The notes beneath the pieces are model-generated. The model was given only the letters and a program-made list of their open reading frames with translations, was not told the origin of the DNA and made no database searches. A program made the position numbers and the translations under genes. Shown in pieces: positions 9,772 to 19,142 of a stretch of DNA of 64,000 bases. Position 1 is the stretch's first letter. Each line of letters opens with the position of its first letter. The DNA lies in contig NZ_LR743509.1 of assembly GCF_902712875.1 (NCBI RefSeq), forward strand, positions 2,308,001 through 2,372,000, written 5' to 3'. Source of the stretch: Hyphomicrobium sp. ghe19 (GTDB taxonomy: Bacteria; Pseudomonadota; Alphaproteobacteria; Rhizobiales; Hyphomicrobiaceae).

Positions 9772-11055
9772 TCAAGCCGGGCCCGTCGGCGCTAGAGGAT
9801 AACTGGCGCGACACAGCCCTTTCTCAAGCATAGCGATCAGTTCACGACGGAAATCCGACCACTGCCTGCGGCGCGCCGTTTCCAGCGCGTGAAAGCGCAT
9901 CTCGAAGAGCCGATCGCGATTATCGAGACACCAGCGAAGGGAATCCGCCAAAGCTTGCGAGTCAGCTGCGGGGATGATGAGGCCGTTGTCAGCCGTCACC
10001 AGGTCAGCGGCACCCGCTTGATCGCTGACGATGACTGGCAGCCCGCGGGCCAATGCCTCGGCGACGACCATCCCGAAACCGTCAGAGAGGGTAGGAAACA
10101 CCAGAACGTCGCTGGCCTCGTACGCCTCAAAAAGCTCAGGTCTGGTCACAGAGCCGTGGAAGAAAATGTCTTCCCGTTCCGTGGCGCGAAGACGCGCCGG
10201 AAGACCGAAGCGGCCGTAGACATTCAGGCGCGCCGCGGGTCCGGCATTCAACAGTTGCCACGCTTTGAAAAGATAGTGCGCCCCTTTCCCCAGACTGAAT
10301 TGTCCCGCCCAGATTACTTCGAGAGGCCGCGTCCGATATTTGAGATCTGCCCGGACCTCAGCAATCGGCGCCGGGGCGGCGAGTGGCACGACAAACATCC
10401 TGGACGGATCGGTGCCAGCCCTAATATGAGATCGAGCGGTGAGCGACGAATTGGCGATCATGACATCGGCGAGAGCGATCTCTTGACGGCGCCTTTCGTA
10501 GCGACGCTCGAATTTCCCGTCGAAATAGGAATCGTGCTTGCAAACAAGTTCTGGCCACTCGCTCTTCTCGCGCTGCTGGATTTCCTCGAACTGCTTGCTA
10601 TCGAGCGAGGGAAGATGGAGCACTCTGGAAACCCCTTCCTTCTTTGCTCGCTGAAAACTAGCCAACGCCGTGTACTCGAATGCGTGAATTGATTTCGTCT
10701 GCGGAACGTATCGATGGGCGACCAGCGCATCGAAGCTATGGCTCATGCGATCCCAGGCCATGTCTTCGAGGACCGGACCAGCTCCCGACATCATCACCGC
10801 GCTGCGGAGGATCTCCCACATTGGATAGCAACGTAACAAGTGAGCGGGTACTTGATCGATCGATCGGCGGCCCAACAGTTGAGCGATACGCGTCGCTTTC
10901 TCCGTTGGCATCCGCGACAGAAGTGAACTCAATATGCCGTCTCGCTGAAAGGACAGCGTTGTAACAAAGGCTTCGAGCAACCCATGTTCAGCCAGCGCGC
11001 GCGCAGCGTGCTGCGCATGGGCCATATTTCCAGGATAAGAAAAAACTGCTCGCAC
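9772..11055 (-). CDS. Glycosyltransferase family 4
   Basis: Begins at GTG 11055 and encodes 427 residues. A distinctive N-terminal half (RAVFSYPGNMAHAQHAARAL) is followed by the donor domain RPLEVIWAGQFSLGKGAHYL and a clear GT4 signature SDGFGMVVAEALARGLPVIV near residue 345. It sits 25 bases after the next transferase. Its specificity cannot be assigned. Confidence 0.87.
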   Translation of the reverse strand: MRAVFSYPGNMAHAQHAARALAEHGLLEAFVTTLSFQRDGILSSLLSRMPTEKATRIAQLLGRRSIDQVPAHLLRCYPMWEILRSAVMMSGAGPVLEDMAWDRMSHSFDALVAHRYVPQTKSIHAFEYTALASFQRAKKEGVSRVLHLPSLDSKQFEEIQQREKSEWPELVCKHDSYFDGKFERRYERRRQEIALADVMIANSSLTARSHIRAGTDPSRMFVVPLAAPAPIAEVRADLKYRTRPLEVIWAGQFSLGKGAHYLFKAWQLLNAGPAARLNVYGRFGLPARLRATEREDIFFHGSVTRPELFEAYEASDVLVFPTLSDGFGMVVAEALARGLPVIVSDQAGAADLVTADNGLIIPAADSQALADSLRWCLDNRDRLFEMRFHALETARRRQWSDFRRELIAMLEKGLCRASYPLAPTGPA

Positions 11056-11080
11056 GAAGAACTGTTTCGGTATGCGGTGG

Positions 11081-12121
11081 TTAGGTCGTCATCCGACCAT
11101 CACGGCGCGCTATCATCTCCGTGTAGATCTCGAGGTAGCCATCCAGCACCGCCGGTTCGCTGTAGAATGTCTTGACCCGATCGCGGCAGGCGGATCGCGC
11201 AATCTGCTCGATGCGGCCAGCTGCAATAACCAATTCGTCGAACGTGTCGACGACGAAGCCCGTCACACCGTCCTCGACGACCTCCGGCACGGCTCCGCGG
11301 CGAAGGCCGAGTACCGGCGTACCGCAGGCCATAGCCTCGGCCATTACTATCCCAAATGGCTCGTCCCACAAAATGGGCATCAGCAGAGCTGCGGCCTTCC
11401 CCAACAGCTCGCTTTTTTGCCGATCGTTTACGGGTCCAACGTAAATGACCTGATCGCCATCGATATGCCCGGCAATATGCGTCGCAAACCACGCACGATG
11501 CTCGTCCGGAATATTCCCGGCTAAGATCAGCCTTCGACCAGCTCGGCGCGCAAGTTCGATCGCGAGATGCGGACCCTTGATCGCTTCGATCCGACCAAGG
11601 AAGACGAATGGCGCATCGGGGGCGACCGCTGAGGCAAAGTCGTACACATCAATTGGAACCCCGTTCGGTACGAGATGCCAGCGGGCAAGATGCTTGACGT
11701 CCCTCGCCATCCAACGGCTGATGCCTGAGAACTCCAGCGAACCCCGAGAAAGGCTGTGTCCAAGCCGTACACTCCTCGCGGAAATTTCGCGCTGGTAAGT
11801 CATCAGCTTTGGAATGGTCAGAGGAAGAATAAGCGCCATATAGGCAACGCGGGAGAAACTGTGAACAATCTCGCACTTCCGCGCGGCGATGCCCCTTGCA
11901 AGAACCGCAGCATTTAGCAGCGTGTCCAAATTGCTTCGACTGGACTGTCCAGGCCAAGCAATCAGACTTCCGCCTGTTTTAGATTCAGGGTGCGCAAACA
12001 CCGTGACCTCATGGCCACGTTTGACGAGACCAAGGGCAAGCATGTCTACGATGCGTTCGATGCCCCCGTAGAGAATAGGGGGAACGGGCAGTTCAGGATC
12101 AACAGTTAGAGCGATCCGCAT
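11081..12121 (-). CDS. Glycosyltransferase family 4
   Basis: A compact 346-residue GT4 protein. It opens with ALTVDPELPVPPILYGGIER, continues with the donor strand FVFLGRIEAIKGPHLAIELA, and carries the catalytic signature DEPFGIVMAEAMACGTPVLG near residue 255. It is transcribed with the family-2 transferase just upstream (11 bases apart). Its small size and YGGIE motif match enzymes that act early in repeat-unit assembly, but that is only a family-level inference. Confidence 0.9.
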   Translation of the reverse strand: MRIALTVDPELPVPPILYGGIERIVDMLALGLVKRGHEVTVFAHPESKTGGSLIAWPGQSSRSNLDTLLNAAVLARGIAARKCEIVHSFSRVAYMALILPLTIPKLMTYQREISARSVRLGHSLSRGSLEFSGISRWMARDVKHLARWHLVPNGVPIDVYDFASAVAPDAPFVFLGRIEAIKGPHLAIELARRAGRRLILAGNIPDEHRAWFATHIAGHIDGDQVIYVGPVNDRQKSELLGKAAALLMPILWDEPFGIVMAEAMACGTPVLGLRRGAVPEVVEDGVTGFVVDTFDELVIAAGRIEQIARSACRDRVKTFYSEPAVLDGYLEIYTEMIARRDGRMTT

Positions 12122-12132
12122 CGAATAGCTTT

Positions 12133-13050
12133 CTAAGGGTGCTTATAAAGAAAAAGAGCGTCGAGACCTAGGGGAGCTGACAGCATTGCAAATCGATGCC
12201 GCTTCTTATGCGCACTTAAAATCGGCTCAGCTTGCTCTCGGGATATTGCAATTTTGTAGTTCTTCTTTTGCACGATGGCGTTTTCTGCAATTTTGACGTG
12301 ATCAAGCCGCTGTGATTTCGAATCCACGTGCCTTCTGAAATGGCCAAGCTTACGGGATGTTTGCAGAATTCTTGAGCCAGGCGCCAACCGCTGGAACCAG
12401 TCATAGTCCATGCAGAAGATTAACGATTCATCGAACCGCCAGTCCTTAAATCGTCCCAAATTCCAGTAGGAGGATTCTTGGCAAACCTGATAGGAGTGCT
12501 CGCCGCAAAGGAGCGGATCATTCAACGCAACAAGTCTAGCCTGCCAATAACTCCGCTTAAACAGCCAGGATTCAAACGTCACGTTGCTCGTGTTGCGTCC
12601 AAGAAGAATATCCCATTCGTAACGCCTAAAGGTATTTCCGACATATCCCAATGAACGACGCAACAAAAGATCGTCGCTATTCAGGTAAGTGCCTATTTCC
12701 CCCGATAGCAACGCTAACCCCTTATTGATCGCGTGCGCCTGTCCCTGATCCTTCTTGCTTTCCCAGTGATTGAGCCAGTGGGAATATTTCCTGATGATTT
12801 CGACGCTGTTATCGGTCGAGCATCCGTCCATCACTACGTATTGAAGATCGGAGTAACCTTGCAACAAGACGGACCGAATGGTCTCCTCCAGGTATTGCCC
12901 TTGATTGAAGCTTGGAGTGACTATCGAAATCCTGGGCCACGACCTGCCGTCAGGCATGGTATCGCTCAGCCGTGGCGATTCGATCGTCCACGGCCAACCC
13001 GTTTTGCCGGATGGAGGATCGGGAAGATCGACAAGACTAGGGCAGCGCAT
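12133..13050 (-). CDS. Glycosyltransferase family 2
   Basis: This 305-residue protein has the GT-A opening PRISIVTPSFNQGQYLEETI near residues 39-58, the nucleotide-site DGCSTDNS, and a DxD-type site in YLNSDDLLL. The approximately 38 residues before the fold are polar and could be partly non-coding; an in-frame ATG 31 codons downstream is an alternative start. The WF-rich C-terminal half (DYDWFQRLAPGSRIL) is typical of the subgroup. Inverting transfer of a single sugar is expected. Confidence 0.85.
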   Translation of the reverse strand: MRCPSLVDLPDPPSGKTGWPWTIESPRLSDTMPDGRSWPRISIVTPSFNQGQYLEETIRSVLLQGYSDLQYVVMDGCSTDNSVEIIRKYSHWLNHWESKKDQGQAHAINKGLALLSGEIGTYLNSDDLLLRRSLGYVGNTFRRYEWDILLGRNTSNVTFESWLFKRSYWQARLVALNDPLLCGEHSYQVCQESSYWNLGRFKDWRFDESLIFCMDYDWFQRLAPGSRILQTSRKLGHFRRHVDSKSQRLDHVKIAENAIVQKKNYKIAISREQAEPILSAHKKRHRFAMLSAPLGLDALFLYKHP

Positions 13051-13090
13051 GAGTAGACTTCACATCAATCCCCCGACTGTGGCGCAGCAT

Positions 13091-13921
13091 TCAGGAAATG
13101 GACGCGCGCTCATCGAGAAACAACACGTTCATCGAACTAACACGATGTAGGATGTCGTTGATTCCTTCTCCGCTATCGTTCATTGCCAGCTGTCTTTGCC
13201 CGAGACGCCACCAGGGTTGAGACCTCTCGCCTTTCCGGGCGATCTTCAGTCGAGCCTTATAGTCAGCATCGGTAGCGTTTTCGCTAATCGCCTCCAGAAA
13301 CTTTTGACCAAGCGTCGTCCAAATATTCCAATCCCACCGTTCGCCATGGACGAGATGAACCACCGAGGGTTCGAGCAGACGAAGCTTGCACCCCTTCATG
13401 TGCAATATCACCGGCAAATAGTGATCCCACCAGGGCGCGCCAAAGACCATTTGGGAATCCTTCAATCCAACAACGTCGGCAACATTCGCGGCAAAAAAGT
13501 CAAAGCCGTCACAGTAGGGACTGCCTTCCGTTTGGCCCACACACTCAACATCAATCCTCCGACAAAACAGCAGCTCACCTGGTTGAAGCCGATCTACGGC
13601 ATTGGCCAACTCTGGTTTCAAAATGAGGTCGGCATTCGCTATTGCGAATCGCCCGTTGACTGCTTTTTCGGCTCCAACTGCCAGCATATCCGCGAAAAAA
13701 ACATGCGGACGCCCAGTTACCTGTGAGGCATCCCTAGTGACGCGAACCGCTGGCAAATCGCTCCGCGTATCTTCACGAGCGGAGTTGACCGAGAACGCTT
13801 CAAACGAAGCACCACGCCATGAGGCAATGCATTCTTCTTGGTACGCCTCACCCACATCGGCGCCAGCTGCGTCCAAACGGTATAGTCGTGGAGGAATCGA
13901 TGTGATCAACGGAAATCGCAT
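13091..13921 (-). CDS. Protein of unknown function in glycosyltransferase run, possibly GT-A-like
   Basis: The 276-residue product is soluble with no signal peptide. It has features reminiscent of GT-A-like folds: an N-terminal strand FPLITSIPPRLYRLDAAG, an IANADLILKPEL segment like a nucleotide-diphosphate-sugar site, and FCRRIDVECVGQTEG. A tryptophan-rich block (APWWDHYLPVILHMKG, then GERWDWNIWTTLGQ) follows. I do not recognise a specific family. Its position between the ABC transporter ATPase and a family-2 transferase suggests a sugar-related role. The ATG at 13921 lies 26 bases after the wzt stop, so it is probably co-transcribed. Confidence 0.6.
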   Translation of the reverse strand: MRFPLITSIPPRLYRLDAAGADVGEAYQEECIASWRGASFEAFSVNSAREDTRSDLPAVRVTRDASQVTGRPHVFFADMLAVGAEKAVNGRFAIANADLILKPELANAVDRLQPGELLFCRRIDVECVGQTEGSPYCDGFDFFAANVADVVGLKDSQMVFGAPWWDHYLPVILHMKGCKLRLLEPSVVHLVHGERWDWNIWTTLGQKFLEAISENATDADYKARLKIARKGERSQPWWRLGQRQLAMNDSGEGINDILHRVSSMNVLFLDERASIS

Positions 13922-13947
13922 AGACGTAATTTTCTTTCTGTTTTGTC

Positions 13948-15291
13948 CTATGCCCGATTAATTACTAGGTCTGCTTTCTTACCAACAGGCGAATGAGTCC
14001 ATATCCAGTTGGGAGCCAGTATTCCGGGCCGGGCGCTCATCCAATAGGGAGAGTCACTCAAGCCTCCGCGTATTTCGAAGAAAATCGCTGGACTATTGCG
14101 GCCAGGATGGGCGATCCATTCCCTGTGGTGCAGACTTGCCATGAGCTCCACCCGATACCTGCCCTCGTTGAAAAGCCGCTTCGGCAACGCGCAGTAAAGC
14201 TCCTGCTTCCCCTTTTGCAGTTGGACCCGGACTGCTTCATCCGCGTCTGAGCTTAGAGACCACAACAATTCCTCCGAATGGCCGTTAAAAATAACCATTC
14301 CAACATTTAGTGCGGGGTCATTTTGGCGGACATCAAAACGGACGACGATGTATAGCTGCTCGTCATTGCGAATTGGCGCTGTTACCGCTTTCCCATCGAC
14401 GTCGACGACCGCAAAATACAATGGCTGCAGAACCGGATGATCTATTTCGCGGCCTGGGTTGGTCCATTCGCTTCCCGAACCTTCATCGTTTCCTTGCGAT
14501 GAGAGATAGCGATCGATCGTGTTGCGTACAGAGTCATTCAATTTGTCTGGTCGACCGCCCCTCTCCAGCAACATCGCACTCGAGCAGAGTGCCTCTACAG
14601 CCCCCATGTTGTGACTCACGAAGAGAACAGTTCTTCCGTGACCTGCCACGTCTTGCATCTTGCCGAGACACTTCTTCTGAAACTCTGCGTCGCCGACGGC
14701 CAGGACTTCGTCGATAATGAGGATTTCCGGCTCAAGATGAGCCGCGACTGCGAATGCGAGGCGGACGTACATTCCAGACGAGTAGCGCTTCACGGGAGTA
14801 TCGAGAAATTTTTCGATTTCCGCGAAGGCGACGATCTCGTCGAACTTGCGGCGGATCTCGGCGCGGGTCATTCCAAGTATGGCGCCGTTCAAGTAGATGT
14901 TCTCGCGACCCGTAAGCTCCGGATGGAAGCCCGTGCCGACTTCGAGCAGGCTTGCAACGCGGCCCTTGATCTCGACGCGGCCCTCGCTCGGCTCGGTGAT
15001 GCGCGACAAAATTTTGAGAAGCGTGGATTTACCGGCACCGTTTCGACCGATGATGCCGACGACCTCTCCGCGTTTAATTTTAAAGTTGACGTCTTTGAGT
15101 GCCCAGAACTCTTCGATTTCATCACCGACGACGAGTTGCCGGCCGCGCATCACGTCGCGGGCGGAACGGGTGAACGCCGTCACGCTACTCTTGATCACAT
15201 CTCGTAGGGCGCTATAGCGCTCGCGCTCAGCCTGATGGCCGATCAGGTATTTCTTGCCCAGTCCCTCAGCGCGGATCACAGCGTCCGTCAT
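13948..15291 (-). CDS. wzt: Polysaccharide ABC transporter ATP-binding protein with C-terminal substrate domain
   Basis: The 447-residue product has Walker A GRNGAGKST at 82-90, an ABC signature variant YSSGMYVRLAF at 170-180 and Walker B ILIIDE at 190-195, all typical of the teichoic-acid/O-antigen export ATPase family. Residues from about 250 onward form an extra beta-rich domain, which in Wzt proteins recognises the modified chain end of the finished polysaccharide. It pairs with the permease gene whose stop is 4 bases upstream. Its presence implies export of a completed chain across the inner membrane, in parallel with the Wza/Wzc parts encoded further right. Confidence 0.93.
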   Translation of the reverse strand: MTDAVIRAEGLGKKYLIGHQAERERYSALRDVIKSSVTAFTRSARDVMRGRQLVVGDEIEEFWALKDVNFKIKRGEVVGIIGRNGAGKSTLLKILSRITEPSEGRVEIKGRVASLLEVGTGFHPELTGRENIYLNGAILGMTRAEIRRKFDEIVAFAEIEKFLDTPVKRYSSGMYVRLAFAVAAHLEPEILIIDEVLAVGDAEFQKKCLGKMQDVAGHGRTVLFVSHNMGAVEALCSSAMLLERGGRPDKLNDSVRNTIDRYLSSQGNDEGSGSEWTNPGREIDHPVLQPLYFAVVDVDGKAVTAPIRNDEQLYIVVRFDVRQNDPALNVGMVIFNGHSEELLWSLSSDADEAVRVQLQKGKQELYCALPKRLFNEGRYRVELMASLHHREWIAHPGRNSPAIFFEIRGGLSDSPYWMSARPGILAPNWIWTHSPVGKKADLVINRA

Positions 15292-15295
15292 GGAC

Positions 15296-16204
15296 TTACA
15301 TCATGTCCGCGAAGGTGCGCTCGGTGCGGCGAAAGTAGCGAATACCGAACCAGAGGAAGAAGGCCACGACGCCAAGGCTGGCCAGAAAGCCAGGCATGTA
15401 GAGCGGGCTTTGTCCGCCGAGGAGACACCAGCGAAACCCGTCAATGATGCCGACAAGCGGATTGAGGTTGTAGAGCAGGCGCCACTCCTCCGGCACTACC
15501 GAGCTCGTGAAACCTACAGGAGAAATGTAAAGCCCGAATTGGACGATGAACGGAATGACGTAGCGGAAATCGCGATACTTTACGTTGAGCGCAGTAATCC
15601 ACAGCGCAGGGCCAAGGCTGCCAACCATTGCCAGCACTATAAAACTTGGCAGGAATACGATCTGCCAGCCGGGCACAAATCTGTAATACGCCATAATCAG
15701 AGCGAGCATCGCTAGATTGATCATGAAGTCGACAAGCGCGACAATGACCGACGCAGCAGGAACGACAAGGCGTGGAAAATAGACCTTCGATATGAGGTTA
15801 GCGTTGCCGATCAGACTGCCGGAAGCGTCGGCGAGTGCACTGGAAAACAAAAACCAAGGCAACAGTCCGGCGAAGACCATTACCGGATACGGAGCCTGTC
15901 CATCGCTCGGCAGCCCTGCGAGCTTACCGAAAACGACCGTAAACACGACCATAGTAAGGAAGGGGCGGATTAGAGCCCACGCAACCCCGATGACCGTCTG
16001 CTTGTAGCGGACAGCGACGTCGCGCCAGGCGAGGATCGCGAAGAGTTCACGATAGTGCCATAGGTCCGACCAGTAGTTGCGCTCAGCGCGGCCCGCCTCG
16101 AGCACGATCGTGCGATCGTGCGCTCGCTGAGAGTCGGCAGTACTCGCGCCGTCTCCGGCCAAGGGTCCGCTCGCGATTGCGGCATGAGCCAGCACGTGTT
16201 TCAT
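15296..16204 (-). CDS. wzm: Polysaccharide ABC-2 transporter permease
   Basis: ATG 16204 is chosen because it lies one base after the stop of the upstream transferase; the open frame extends much further upstream in shadow of that gene. The 302-residue product carries a cytoplasmic N-terminus, the family stretch LAWRDVAVRYKQTVIGVAWA and six hydrophobic segments ending in FLWFGIRYFRRTERTFADMM. It is the membrane half of the exporter with the wzt product. Together they flip a lipid-linked polysaccharide to the periplasm. Confidence 0.92.
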   Translation of the reverse strand: MKHVLAHAAIASGPLAGDGASTADSQRAHDRTIVLEAGRAERNYWSDLWHYRELFAILAWRDVAVRYKQTVIGVAWALIRPFLTMVVFTVVFGKLAGLPSDGQAPYPVMVFAGLLPWFLFSSALADASGSLIGNANLISKVYFPRLVVPAASVIVALVDFMINLAMLALIMAYYRFVPGWQIVFLPSFIVLAMVGSLGPALWITALNVKYRDFRYVIPFIVQFGLYISPVGFTSSVVPEEWRLLYNLNPLVGIIDGFRWCLLGGQSPLYMPGFLASLGVVAFFLWFGIRYFRRTERTFADMM

Positions 16205-16205
16205 C

Positions 16206-17294
16206 CTAGCGGAAGCTTTCGAGAAGATCGTCGACATGCGCGCTGAAATTTCCGGTACAGAAGCGGTCATGCGCGGACGGCGCCGTTGGCCGGCCGTGTC
16301 CAGCGAGCAAATCGCAGATTGCATCGACGAGTTGCGGCGCGTCCTCGGGATCGACGAGAGTACCGATTGCTCCATCTGCCAGCGCGTCGACGCTGCCGTC
16401 ACGATTTCCTGCAATGACAGGAAGTCCGCAAGCGGCCGCCTCGAGAAAGACGATGCCGAACCCCTCTCCGATGCTTGGCATGGCAAATACGTCTGCAAGA
16501 CGAAAGTAATCGGGAAGCTCATGCTCGGGCACGTGTCCGGCGAACAGCGTGATGTCCTCGACACCCAACTTTTCCGCCGTTTTCTGTAGGCGCTCCCGGT
16601 CATCTCCATCACCGGCGATGACGTAGACGACATCCGGCACACGCTGTTTGATTGCAGGCAAGGCATCGATGATCCGATCGTGGCCTTTGTACTGCTCCGA
16701 CGCTGCGAGCCGCGACACCGTCAGGATTACCCGCCGTCCGCGAATGTTCAGACGGTCGAGCAAATGCTCCGGCTTCTGGCCATTGGTGAAGCGCGGCTCG
16801 AAAGTATTCGGCAGGACGCGGACACGCTCGGGCACAACGTCGGCCCATTGGAGAAAGCGGCTGCGCGTAAACCGGCTGACGGCCGTTACCAACGTTGCGC
16901 TTTCGGTCGCCGTTCGCGCCAGTCTGCCCAAAGGCTCCCAGGCATCGACGCCGTGAAGCTGCAGCCACATCGGCTTCTTGAGAAATTTGGAAATCGCGGC
17001 CGCAATTGGCGACATGTAGATATGACCGCAGAATACGAAGTCGAACGGACCGCCTAACGCGGCACGCGCGATCGCTTGTGTGGAAAAGGCCAATCTCGCG
17101 GCGCTGGCTCGCGCCTGCAGAACTTTTTGCGGCAGAGCCTGATCGCCGGGGTTTCCCTGTCGCGGAAGAATGCAGATTTCTCGTACGCGCGCAGACGTCG
17201 CAAATGCCGAAATCAAATCGCGATTGTAGCGGGCTATGCCGCCGTGACCACCGAATGCATCGGTCACAAGCGCCAAGATCCGTAAACCGGTCAC
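16206..17294 (-). CDS. Glycosyltransferase family 4
   Basis: GTG 17294 is taken as the start because it overlaps the asnB stop (GTGA); the open frame upstream only shadows asnB. The 362-residue product begins with LRILALVTDAFGGHGGIARY, has VILTVSRLAASEQYKGHDRI at the donor domain and the catalytic GEGFGIVFLEAAACGLPVIA. This is a well-preserved retaining GT4. It is tightly coupled on both sides (asnB above, wzm below), so it is likely central to the exported glycan. Confidence 0.9.
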   Translation of the reverse strand: MTGLRILALVTDAFGGHGGIARYNRDLISAFATSARVREICILPRQGNPGDQALPQKVLQARASAARLAFSTQAIARAALGGPFDFVFCGHIYMSPIAAAISKFLKKPMWLQLHGVDAWEPLGRLARTATESATLVTAVSRFTRSRFLQWADVVPERVRVLPNTFEPRFTNGQKPEHLLDRLNIRGRRVILTVSRLAASEQYKGHDRIIDALPAIKQRVPDVVYVIAGDGDDRERLQKTAEKLGVEDITLFAGHVPEHELPDYFRLADVFAMPSIGEGFGIVFLEAAACGLPVIAGNRDGSVDALADGAIGTLVDPEDAPQLVDAICDLLAGHGRPTAPSAHDRFCTGNFSAHVDDLLESFR

Positions 17295-19141
17295 GCGTGC
17301 GCCTCCGGCGCCGAAGCCACGCCATAGGCCCAGCGACGCGACCAATGACATCCGATATCGTTGAGAGAGGGCACACTCGGATACTCGACTTCGCCGCTGC
17401 CGCGTCTCAGCCAATCGCCGATCGGTGTCGTGAACCCCGTCTTTCGGCGCTTCGTTACGGTCGCCGGCAGCGGCGTACGCGGAGCGCGCGCAAGGCTCAT
17501 TTTCGAGCCACGATCAGGTTCGGTCATACGCTGCGAAGCGGTAGATCTGAGAAGCACTGAGTCGACGAGAGGAACACGCACTTCAAGTCCGTGCGCCATG
17601 CTCGCCCAATCGGTATCGCGCAGGAGCTGGTTTCGCATGTAAAGCGAGGCCTCGAGAGCCGCGACTTTCGCGAACGACGATTTCGGTCGCGGCGTCAGTT
17701 CCGTCTCGACCATCATCAATGGTCTCAGCCGTCTCAGCCCGCTGTGCACCGTCTCCGGATCGAGTACCTCTTCGAGCTCCCAAGGCATGAAGAGCCCCCG
17801 GCGCAGAAGATAGGCTCCCGGATAGGTTCCGGCATATTCCACGAACCCCGCCGCCTTCGGACTATTGAAATACCGGCAGAGACCACTGGAGAAGAGTGCC
17901 TTGCGGATTGCACGCCCGAGCAACGGAATTCGCGACGGGATTGCCATCCGGGCGGCCCATACCGGGATTTCGCGAAAAGACGGATAGCCGCCGAATAGCT
18001 CATCGCCTCCGAGGCCGGACACCGCCACTTTCAATCCAAGCTCTTTGGCGGCCTTCGAGACAAACCATGTATTTATGCCATCGATCGACGGCTGATCCAT
18101 CGCATCGAGTATGCCCGGCAGGTCCGTTTGAAATTCTCTTTCGGTGACGACGCGCGTCGTGTGGCGGGTGCCATAGGTCCGCGCAACTTCCGCTGCCAGC
18201 GGCGCCTCATCGTCAGCATGACCTTTGAATTCTTCGAAACTTAGCGTCACTGTCTGAATATCGCTTTGGCCGGCGTCACGCATCAAGCCGACGAGCGCTC
18301 CGGAGTCGATGCCTGCGGAAAGGAAAGCACCAACCGGCACGTCTGCGACGAGGTGCTGTTTGACGCTATCGAGCAGAGCTTCACGAATTTGAGCTTGGCC
18401 GTCTATCGATCGCGGCTCCCGGGCATTTTGTTCTTCGGCTTCACGGTAAGCGGCAGCAATCGAATGGTAGCGCGTGAGCTCGTGTGCGCCGATGCGGTCG
18501 ACGACAACCGTAGCTCCAGCGGGCACTGCGCGAATAGCTCGATAGCTGGTGAACGGCTCCGGCACGCTGCCCCAAAGATAGAATCCAACCTGACCCGCTG
18601 GCTCCGGATCACGCGAGACTTTGCCACCCTCGAGTAGCGCCTTCACTTGGGACGCAAAGCGGAAGGTCCAGCCATCATCGGCATAGTAGAGCGGCTTAAT
18701 CCCGTAGGGATCGCGGGCGAGAAATAGCTCCTTCTTGTCCGCATCCCAAATCGCGAAGGAGAACATTCCCCGCAGATCATGCACCATCGCGTTGCCCTTC
18801 TCGGCGTACAGGTGCAAGAGAATTTCCGTATCGGAATTGCTTCGGAATGTTCGGCTTTTGGCCTCCAGCTCTTGGCGCAATTCGCGGTAATTGTAGATTT
18901 CTCCATTGAACGTCACGACTAACTTCCCGTCTGAGCTGATCATCGGCTGCGACGCCGCTTCACTCAGATCGATGATCGACAAGCGACGATGCCCGAACCC
19001 CACGCGGTCATCATCAGACGTCCATTGGCCTTTCCCGTCGGGACCGCGTGCCGCCATGTAATCGCGCGATCGCGTAAGCTCTTCGCGATCAATCAGATTA
19101 GCTGCGTAGTGGTAGGCAAAGATGCCGTTGATCCCGCACAT
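17291..19141 (-). CDS. asnB: Asparagine synthase (glutamine-hydrolysing)-type amidotransferase
   Basis: The 616-residue product starts MCGINGIFAYH, where Cys2 is the glutaminase nucleophile, then RGPDGKGQW and FNGEIYNYRELRQELE of the class II amidotransferase domain. The synthetase domain has the ATP pyrophosphatase loop FLSAGIDSGALVGLM near residue 270 and SGLGGDELFGGYPSF. The classic SGGLDSS is here SAGIDSG, a variation worth noting. In polysaccharide loci such proteins can amidate uronic acids or other sugar carboxylates rather than make free asparagine. Both ends overlap or abut neighbours, supporting a role in this operon. Confidence 0.88.
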   Translation of the reverse strand: MCGINGIFAYHYAANLIDREELTRSRDYMAARGPDGKGQWTSDDDRVGFGHRRLSIIDLSEAASQPMISSDGKLVVTFNGEIYNYRELRQELEAKSRTFRSNSDTEILLHLYAEKGNAMVHDLRGMFSFAIWDADKKELFLARDPYGIKPLYYADDGWTFRFASQVKALLEGGKVSRDPEPAGQVGFYLWGSVPEPFTSYRAIRAVPAGATVVVDRIGAHELTRYHSIAAAYREAEEQNAREPRSIDGQAQIREALLDSVKQHLVADVPVGAFLSAGIDSGALVGLMRDAGQSDIQTVTLSFEEFKGHADDEAPLAAEVARTYGTRHTTRVVTEREFQTDLPGILDAMDQPSIDGINTWFVSKAAKELGLKVAVSGLGGDELFGGYPSFREIPVWAARMAIPSRIPLLGRAIRKALFSSGLCRYFNSPKAAGFVEYAGTYPGAYLLRRGLFMPWELEEVLDPETVHSGLRRLRPLMMVETELTPRPKSSFAKVAALEASLYMRNQLLRDTDWASMAHGLEVRVPLVDSVLLRSTASQRMTEPDRGSKMSLARAPRTPLPATVTKRRKTGFTTPIGDWLRRGSGEVEYPSVPSLNDIGCHWSRRWAYGVASAPEAHA

Positions 19142-19142
19142 A

